DNA from: Actinomycetes bacterium
Lineage (GTDB): Bacteria; Actinomycetota; Acidimicrobiia; Acidimicrobiales; Palsa-688
NCBI GenBank assembly: GCA_021827225.1
Contig: JAKAXG010000083.1
Span: forward strand, 1 to 10,469
DNA: 10,469 nt
Direction of reading: 5' to 3'
The position numbers and the translations under genes were made by a program. A model generated the notes under the pieces. The model saw only the letters and a program-made list of their open reading frames with translations. It was not told the DNA's origin and made no database searches. The first letter of the stretch is position 1, and every line of letters starts with the position of its first letter. Of the stretch, positions 6,646-10,469 are shown in pieces.

Positions 6646-7109
6646 ACTTGACCGGTCTGGCCGACGTGCGGGTGCTGCCGCGGGTGGACGACACGAACCG
6701 CCCGTTCTTCGCCGGCGCAGCGAGGGGGGAGCTTCTCCTCCCCTGCTGCGGGGCCTGCGGGCATGTGTTCTTCTACCCCCGTTCCGCCTGCCCACGCTGC
6801 CTTGCACCCGGGCCCGCTTGGATCCGGGGCAGCGGCAGGGGCACGGTGCGGGTTTCTGCGGTGGTGCACCGGCCGCCCTGGGACGATCTACCCCGCCGGA
6901 CCCCCTACGTGGTGGCCCTCGTACAGCTCGAGGAAGGACCAACCATGCTCAGCACGGTGGAGGGGGTGGATCCGGGCTCGGTGGTTCCCGGGCTGGCGGT
7001 GACTGCCGCATTCGAGCGAGTCCGAGAAGACCTGGGGCTGGTACGGTTCACCGCCGAGGTTCCGCCCGCGGTAGGCGAAGCGATCTCGTGGGGAGAGGCC
7101 GACATTTAG
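6642..7109 (+). CDS. Zn-ribbon/OB-fold DUF35-type protein, partner of the thiolase-like protein
   Basis: A 155-residue protein starting at GTG 6642, which overlaps the preceding stop (GTGA); the frame is open further upstream, but that part lies inside the thiolase-like gene. Residues 36-53 form a rubredoxin-like zinc ribbon with C36-x2-C39 and C50-x2-C53 (LLLPCCGACG, then ACPRC), followed by an OB-fold (about 60-140: GTVRVSAVVHRP, YVVALVQLEEG). This is the standard DUF35/ChsH2 C-terminal layout (zinc ribbon plus acyl-CoA-associated OB-fold). Such proteins bind thiolase-like enzymes; in the steroid system the DUF35 domain of ChsH2 is needed for Ltp2 aldolase activity. Here the domain stands alone and is not fused to a MaoC-type hydratase. 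The overlap and pairing strongly suggest an obligate complex with the upstream product. There are 123 bp to the crotonase gene. Confidence 0.88.
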   Translation: MNLTGLADVRVLPRVDDTNRPFFAGAARGELLLPCCGACGHVFFYPRSACPRCLAPGPAWIRGSGRGTVRVSAVVHRPPWDDLPRRTPYVVALVQLEEGPTMLSTVEGVDPGSVVPGLAVTAAFERVREDLGLVRFTAEVPPAVGEAISWGEADI

Positions 7110-7135
7110 CGCCCCCTGCTCGGACGCCGCTGGTG

Positions 7136-7160
7136 CGGCCCGACGATCGCTATCGGGCCG
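7136..7160 (+). terminator. Hairpin after the DUF35 gene (possible weak terminator)
   Basis: A perfect 8-bp stem (CGGCCCGA, 7136-7143, with its complement 7153-7160) encloses a 9-base loop, 27 bases past the stop. There is no T-run after it, so termination is only possible. It could instead process or attenuate a transcript that continues into the crotonase gene. Confidence 0.4.
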
Positions 7161-7192
7161 GCAGAGCGCAGCGAGCAACAAAGGGCCCCGGG

Positions 7193-7210
7193 TCAGCAAG
7201 ATCTTGTTGA
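7193..7210. promoter_or_regulatory. 18-bp near-perfect palindrome upstream of the crotonase gene (candidate operator)
   Basis: TCAgCAAGATCTTGtTGA pairs at 8 of 9 positions, with a perfect CAAGATCTTG core (7197-7206). It lies 22 bases before GTG 7233 in an AT-richer patch that stands out from its surroundings, as expected for a promoter/operator. This suggests the crotonase can be expressed separately from the thiolase-like/DUF35 pair. It is not the same motif as 5454-5470. Confidence 0.45.
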
Positions 7211-7217
7211 AAACGAT

Positions 7218-7222
7218 AGGAG
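7218..7222 (+). promoter_or_regulatory. Ribosome binding site of the crotonase gene
   Basis: AGGAG lies 10 bases before GTG 7233 and supports this non-ATG start. Confidence 0.55.
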
Positions 7223-7232
7223 CTATACAGAA

Positions 7233-8030
7233 GTGGACTACAGCCGATACCAGCATCTGATCTTCGATCGCCCCCAGGACGGGGTGCTACTGATTACGAT
7301 CAACAAACCGGAGCGCTACAATGCCACGGACGAGCGGCTCCATTGGGAATTGTCGCGGGTGTGGCTCGACGTCGACGACGACCCGGAGACCCGGGTCGCG
7401 GTCATCACCGGGGCCGGTAAAGCGTTCAGCGCCGGGGGTGACCTGGACATGATCGCGGGCCAGATCGGCGACTTCGACAAGATCTCGGCGATCATGCGCG
7501 AGGCCAGCGACATCGTTTACAACATCGCCGGCTGTTCGAAGCCGGTGATTTCTGCCATCAACGGCGTGGCGGTGGGCGCCGGCCTGGCGGTGGCCATGAT
7601 GGCCGACATAAGCATCATGGCCGAGGATGCCCGCATCACCGACGGCCACTTGCGCCTCGGCGTCGCCGCCGGTGACCACGCCGCCATCATCTGGCCGCTT
7701 CTGTGCGGGATGGCCAAGGCGAAGTACTACCTCCTCACCGCCGAGTTCATCGACGGGCGCGAAGCGGAGCGCATCGGCCTCGTCAGCCTGTGTCGGCCGG
7801 CTGAGGAGGTCGTGCCTTCTGCGCTGGAAGTGGCCGCCAAACTGGCTGCCGGCCCGCAGTGGGCCTTGCGCTGGACCAAGCGGTCCCTGAACAACTGGTT
7901 GAAACTGGCCGCTCCGATATTCGAGTCATCCCTGGCGATGGAGATGATCAACTTCTTCGGCCCCGACGTGTCCGAAGGGGCCCAAGCGGTGAGAGAGAAG
8001 CGGGCTCCGGTCTTCCCCTCGGCGCGCTGA
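7233..8030 (+). CDS. Enoyl-CoA hydratase/isomerase (crotonase) family protein lacking both catalytic Glu residues
   Basis: A 265-residue crotonase-fold protein with the usual order of motifs: INKPERYNA (23-31), the first oxyanion-hole segment AFSAGGDL (64-71), the second [13 protein letters not shown] (107-119), and a C-terminal helix rich in basic residues. The fold binds acyl-CoA and stabilises an enolate. Aligning without gaps to rat mitochondrial hydratase, Glu144 is A119 and Glu164 is H139 (in ITDGHLRLG), so normal water addition across C2=C3 is unlikely. The segment [15 protein letters not shown] resembles a common actinobacterial EchA subgroup with GDGG..IWPLL, whose reaction I do not know. 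It could be an isomerase, a C-C hydrolase or a thioesterase-like enzyme acting on the same CoA ester as its neighbours. The GTG start has an AGGAG 10 bases upstream. A strong hairpin follows the stop. Confidence 0.9.
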   Translation: MDYSRYQHLIFDRPQDGVLLITINKPERYNATDERLHWELSRVWLDVDDDPETRVAVITGAGKAFSAGGDLDMIAGQIGDFDKISAIMREASDIVYNIAGCSKPVISAINGVAVGAGLAVAMMADISIMAEDARITDGHLRLGVAAGDHAAIIWPLLCGMAKAKYYLLTAEFIDGREAERIGLVSLCRPAEEVVPSALEVAAKLAAGPQWALRWTKRSLNNWLKLAAPIFESSLAMEMINFFGPDVSEGAQAVREKRAPVFPSAR

Positions 8031-8037
8031 ACCCCGT

Positions 8038-8068
8038 CCGGGGCTCGACACCTTCCGGCGAGCCCCGG
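8038..8068 (+). terminator. Hairpin downstream of the crotonase gene
   Basis: A perfect 10-bp stem (CCGGGGCTCG, 8038-8047, with its complement at 8059-8068) has an 11-base loop and begins 7 bases after the TGA at 8028-8030. It has no T-run, which is common for actinobacterial terminators. Confidence 0.65.
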
Positions 8069-8078
8069 CAAGCCAGTG

Positions 8079-8117
8079 GAGCACCGAGGTGCGCGGTTTC
8101 CGCTCGCCTCGGTGCTC
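8079..8117 (-). terminator. Hairpin at the end of the alpha/beta hydrolase gene
   Basis: A perfect 11-bp stem (GAGCACCGAGG, 8079-8089, with its complement at 8107-8117) contains a nested GCGG/CCGC stem with a TTT loop. Its right arm touches the hydrolase stop codon (8117-8119). It probably ends minus-strand transcription and may stop plus-strand read-through as well. Confidence 0.65.
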
Positions 8118-8998
8118 TACGCCGCGCCCCCCTCCATGTCCTCGCCGGGCACCACGGTGTCACGGAGGAACGCCAGCACGGCGTGCGTGAAGGCGTCGTT
8201 TCGGTCACCTGCGACCATGTGCCCGGCGCCTTTCACGTCGGCGAAACGGGCGTGCGGTACGAGGTCCAGGAAGTCGGCAACCCCCTTCTCGCTGACCACC
8301 TCGCTCAGACTGCCCCTGACGAGCAGCACTGGGACGGTCAAGGCCCGGGCCGCTCGAACGAGGCGGTCGGTCGGGCGACTGCCGTCCCTCCGACCTTCTA
8401 TGAAGGCCGGATCCCAGTGCCAGCGCAGCCGGCCGTCGCCGCCGGTCCGGAGGTTCCTGGCCAGCCCCGCCACGTCGTCCGGTCGCCGGCGGTGCGGCAG
8501 GTAGCGGGCTACGTGCTCGGCCGCCTCATCGAGGGAGGCGAACCCGTCGGGCGCGGCGGTCATGAACTCGAGGACCCGAGCGACGCCTTGGTCTTCCATA
8601 CGTGGCACCACGTCGACGAGCACGATCGCCGAGGTGACCGCCTCGGCGCTCTCCGATTCGGCGACCAGCGCTGTCATCCCGCCCATCGACGCCCCGACCA
8701 CGGCCGGGCGGGACGGGCCGAAGGTGGCCGCCACCAGCCGGAGATCCTCGGCGAAGGCGTCGAGGCTGTAGTCGCGATCCCCGGCCCAGTCGCTGTCACC
8801 GTGGCCTCGCAGGTCGAGGGTGACGGCCAGGTAGCCGGCGGCGGCAAGGTGCCGGGCGGCGTTCTTCCAGGCATGGCGGGTCTGGCCACCGCCGTGGAGC
8901 AGCAACACTGGTGGCGCCGCTTCGTCACCGTAGGCGTCGCCTCGAAGCACCACGCCGCCAGCGCCCTCGAACGCCACGCCCCGCGAAGCGGTCTTCAT
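8117..8998 (-). CDS. Alpha/beta-fold hydrolase
   Basis: A 293-residue alpha/beta hydrolase. The order is standard: oxyanion motif HGGGQTRHAW (35-44), LDLRGHGDSDW (61-71), nucleophile elbow GASMGG (102-107, S104), a cap region of about 130-215, then VPVLLVRGSLSEVVS (222-236) and the catalytic His in GAGHMVAGD (257-265, H260). The acid position after strand 6, normally Asp in the SDVVS motif, is Glu (E233, codon GAG). The substrate is not predictable; esterase, lactonase or C-C hydrolase are all possible. There is no sign of a signal peptide, so it is probably cytoplasmic. The frame is open far upstream, but that part overlaps the divergent ligase gene, so I chose ATG 8998. A TATGCT hexamer 6 bases upstream and the lack of a Shine-Dalgarno suggest a leaderless transcript. 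Confidence 0.88.
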   Translation of the reverse strand: MKTASRGVAFEGAGGVVLRGDAYGDEAAPPVLLLHGGGQTRHAWKNAARHLAAAGYLAVTLDLRGHGDSDWAGDRDYSLDAFAEDLRLVAATFGPSRPAVVGASMGGMTALVAESESAEAVTSAIVLVDVVPRMEDQGVARVLEFMTAAPDGFASLDEAAEHVARYLPHRRRPDDVAGLARNLRTGGDGRLRWHWDPAFIEGRRDGSRPTDRLVRAARALTVPVLLVRGSLSEVVSEKGVADFLDLVPHARFADVKGAGHMVAGDRNDAFTHAVLAFLRDTVVPGEDMEGGAA

Positions 8999-9004
8999 CC
9001 CGAC

Positions 9005-9010
9005 AGCATA
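9005..9010 (-). promoter_or_regulatory. Probable -10 hexamer (TATGCT) of the hydrolase gene
   Basis: The minus strand reads TATGCT, six bases before ATG 8998. A TANNNT hexamer at this distance places the transcript start at the start codon, the usual leaderless pattern in actinobacteria. No clear -35 is seen. Confidence 0.5.
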
Positions 9011-9012
9011 AC

Positions 9013-9028
9013 GTAAACTCTGGTTCAC
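9013..9028. repeat. Imperfect 16-bp palindrome in the hydrolase/ligase divergent region
   Basis: GTAAAC-tctg-GTTCAC has 5 of 6 arm bases paired and lies just upstream of the hydrolase -10 hexamer, where a repressor or activator could act. Evidence is position and symmetry only. Confidence 0.3.
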
Positions 9029-9034
9029 ACCCCA

Positions 9035-9060
9035 GACCGGTCGTGCCTGGGACCGGTCGT
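9035..9060. repeat. Tandem 10-bp direct repeat, each copy containing the palindrome GACCGGTC
   Basis: GACCGGTCGT occurs at 9035-9044 and 9051-9060, a 16-base period. Each copy contains the perfect 8-bp palindrome GACCGGTC. The repeats lie in the 154-bp divergent region (8999-9152), which holds no gene. Two equally oriented palindromic sites may be a tandem operator, though chance is possible at this GC content. Confidence 0.4.
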
Positions 9061-9140
9061 CCCGGAACGCCAACGGGGAGCCGGGCGTGGTCGCACTCGG
9101 CTGCCGTGGCAAAGGCCCGCACCGGGGCGCGCTGGAGCCG

Positions 9141-9146
9141 TAACAT
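9141..9146 (+). promoter_or_regulatory. Probable -10 hexamer (TAACAT) of the acyl-CoA synthetase gene
   Basis: TAACAT lies exactly six bases before ATG 9153, the leaderless arrangement, and is identical to the hexamer before the thiolase-like gene at 5459-5464. There is no good Shine-Dalgarno or -35. Confidence 0.5.
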
Positions 9147-9152
9147 CGGGCC

Positions 9153-10469
9153 ATGGCGTCTCGCGTGGCCAGTATCGATCTCGGTTCGTGGATGGCGCGC
9201 CGGGCGGAACTGACCCCGCAGCGCCGGGCGCTCAGCTTCGAAGGGGTCACCCTCACCTTCTCCCAGATGCAGGAGCGCATAGACCGATTGGCGTCGGCTC
9301 TGCAGGCGGGCGGGGTGTGCCACGGCGACCGGGTCGGCTTCCTCGGTTTCAATCACCCGGCGTTCTTCTACACGATGTTCGCGGCCGCCCGCCTCGGCGC
9401 GATCTTCGTGCCGCTGAATTTCCGCCTGACGGGTGCCGAGCTCGCGTACATCCTGGGCGACTCGGGTGTACACACTCTCGTCGCCGACGACGAGCACCGG
9501 GATCTGGCACAAAGTACCCGGGGCACCGTCCCGGTACGACGCTGGATCACCACTGGGAATCCGGCCGAGGAATGGGAACAGCTCGCCGGGCTCATCGACG
9601 GCAGCCAGCCGCTGACGCAGGCGGAACCCGTCAGCGGCGACGACGTGGCCGTGGTCATGTACACGTCCGGGACCACGGGCCGCCCCAAGGGGGCGATGCT
9701 CACCCACGCGAATCTGTTCTGGAACAACGTCAACCTGCTGCATGCGAGCGATGTAGCCGCCGACGACATCTCCCTCGTGTGCGCCCCGCTGTTCCACATC
9801 GGCGGTCTCAATGTCACCACTCTGGGCACCTGGCAGAAGGGCGGCGAGATCGTCCTGACCCGAGCGTTCGAGCCGGGGGAGGTGCTCGAGCTCATTCCCC
9901 GCTACCGGGTAACCACCATGTTCGGCGTGCCGGCCATGTTCCTGTTCATGAGCCAGCACCCCGGCTTCGATCAGGTCGACCTCACGAGCATCCGGTTCTT
10001 CGTGTGCGGTGGCGCCCCCGTACCGGAGCCGCTCATCAAGCTGTACAACGGCCGGGGAATCGCCTTCCTGCAGGGTTACGGCCTCACTGAGACCGCACCG
10101 TTCGCGCTATTGCTCCCCGCCGAGAAGGCTGTCGAGAAGACGGGCTCGGCCGGCATCCCACCGATGTTCACCGAGGTCTGCCTCATGACGTCGGACGGAG
10201 CGGTGGTCACCGAGCCGGCGGCGCGGGGTGAGATCTGCGTCCGGGGTGCCAACGTGATGAGGGGCTACTGGCACCGTCCCGATGCCACCTCCGATGCAAT
10301 CGACGAGCGGGGATGGTTCCACACCGGCGACGTGGGCTACGCCGACAGCGAGGGCTACGTCTACGTGGTCGACCGGGTGAAGGACATGGTGATCTCGGGC
10401 GGGGAGAACGTGTACCCGGCCGAGGTGGAGAACGTCCTCTATGAACATCCCGCCGTCGCCGAGGTGGCG
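9153..10469 (+). CDS. AMP-forming acyl-CoA synthetase (ligase) of the ANL superfamily (partial; C-terminus beyond the window)
   Basis: The frame is open from ATG 9153 to the window edge: 439 residues. Adenylation motifs appear in order: the P-loop YTSGTTGRPKGAMLTH (170-185), PLFHIGG (212-218), YGLTET (309-314), WFHTGD (388-393), and VDRVKDMVISGGENVYPAEV (406-425), which includes R408 and the hinge to the small C-terminal domain. The missing part should hold the final A10 lysine, about 60-80 residues further on. The enzyme activates a carboxylic acid to acyl-AMP and then to acyl-CoA. The acid is unknown: medium-chain, cyclic and aromatic ligases all share these motifs. It would supply CoA esters to the dehydrogenase, crotonase and thiolase-like proteins nearby. 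It is divergent from the hydrolase. Start choice rests on a -10-like hexamer six bases upstream and on the N-terminus SIDLGSWMARRAELTPQ, typical of these ligases. Confidence 0.92.
   Translation, partial: MASRVASIDLGSWMARRAELTPQRRALSFEGVTLTFSQMQERIDRLASALQAGGVCHGDRVGFLGFNHPAFFYTMFAAARLGAIFVPLNFRLTGAELAYILGDSGVHTLVADDEHRDLAQSTRGTVPVRRWITTGNPAEEWEQLAGLIDGSQPLTQAEPVSGDDVAVVMYTSGTTGRPKGAMLTHANLFWNNVNLLHASDVAADDISLVCAPLFHIGGLNVTTLGTWQKGGEIVLTRAFEPGEVLELIPRYRVTTMFGVPAMFLFMSQHPGFDQVDLTSIRFFVCGGAPVPEPLIKLYNGRGIAFLQGYGLTETAPFALLLPAEKAVEKTGSAGIPPMFTEVCLMTSDGAVVTEPAARGEICVRGANVMRGYWHRPDATSDAIDERGWFHTGDVGYADSEGYVYVVDRVKDMVISGGENVYPAEVENVLYEHPAVAEVA

Noticed and set aside
5458..6942. Long minus-strand ORF of 494 codons opposite the thiolase-like and DUF35 genes
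   Set aside because: It has a composition typical of antisense frames in GC-rich DNA and no recognisable motif, while the plus strand encodes clear protein families.
8999..9352. Upstream extension of the alpha/beta hydrolase on the minus strand
   Set aside because: It would run through the divergent ligase promoter and coding start; hydrolase similarity begins at ATG 8998.
9188..10090. Long plus-strand ORF of 300 codons in another frame of the ligase gene
   Set aside because: Its product is low-complexity Arg/Pro/Gly/His-rich, a typical GC-rich shadow; the frame from 9153 carries all adenylation motifs.

Overview
The window is GC-rich (about two thirds G+C by eye). Genes are dense, starts and stops overlap, and several start codons sit directly downstream of a TANNNT hexamer. 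This, with the protein families present, points to an actinobacterial chromosome. I cannot name a genus. I see no RNA genes, insertion sequences, CRISPR arrays or phage genes. The content is a catabolic gene cluster.

Left end, minus strand (1-2164): the hydroxylase part of a soluble diiron monooxygenase (SDIMO). The alpha subunit (638-2164) is complete and is followed with a 1-base overlap by the beta subunit (638 to beyond the window edge). The alpha subunit has a methane-monooxygenase-like diiron core, but also a four-cysteine C-terminal module like that of propane monooxygenases. Reductase, coupling protein and other partners would lie to the left of base 1. Divergent from it, after about 200 bp of regulatory DNA, is a 609-residue PucR/CdaR-type regulator (2367-4196) with a MEDS-like N-terminal region. 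It is the obvious candidate to control the monooxygenase.

Middle (4218-8030): CoA-ester catabolism. A minus-strand acyl-CoA dehydrogenase (4218-5363) is divergent from a plus-strand set made of a thiolase-like protein (5473-6645), a zinc-ribbon/OB-fold DUF35 protein (6642-7109, GTGA overlap) and a crotonase-family protein (7233-8030). A perfect 7-3-7 palindrome sits over the -10 region between the dehydrogenase and the thiolase-like gene. Three of these enzymes differ from the textbook catalytic residues: Asp for Glu in the dehydrogenase, no nucleophilic Cys in the thiolase-like protein, and neither catalytic Glu in the crotonase. Together they look like a specialised side-chain or ring-degradation module rather than ordinary fatty-acid beta-oxidation. 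The thiolase-like/DUF35 pair resembles the steroid side-chain aldolase arrangement (Ltp2/ChsH2).

Right end (8038-10469): two back-to-back hairpins close the crotonase gene and the convergent alpha/beta hydrolase gene (8117-8998, minus). A 154-bp divergent region with repeats and palindromes separates the hydrolase from an AMP-forming acyl-CoA synthetase (9153 to beyond the right edge).

A plausible reading is that the monooxygenase activates a hydrocarbon or similar substrate, oxidation leads to a carboxylic acid, the ligase makes the CoA thioester, and the dehydrogenase, crotonase and thiolase-like/DUF35 proteins shorten it. The link between monooxygenase and CoA enzymes is inferred from proximity only. 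The substrate is unknown.
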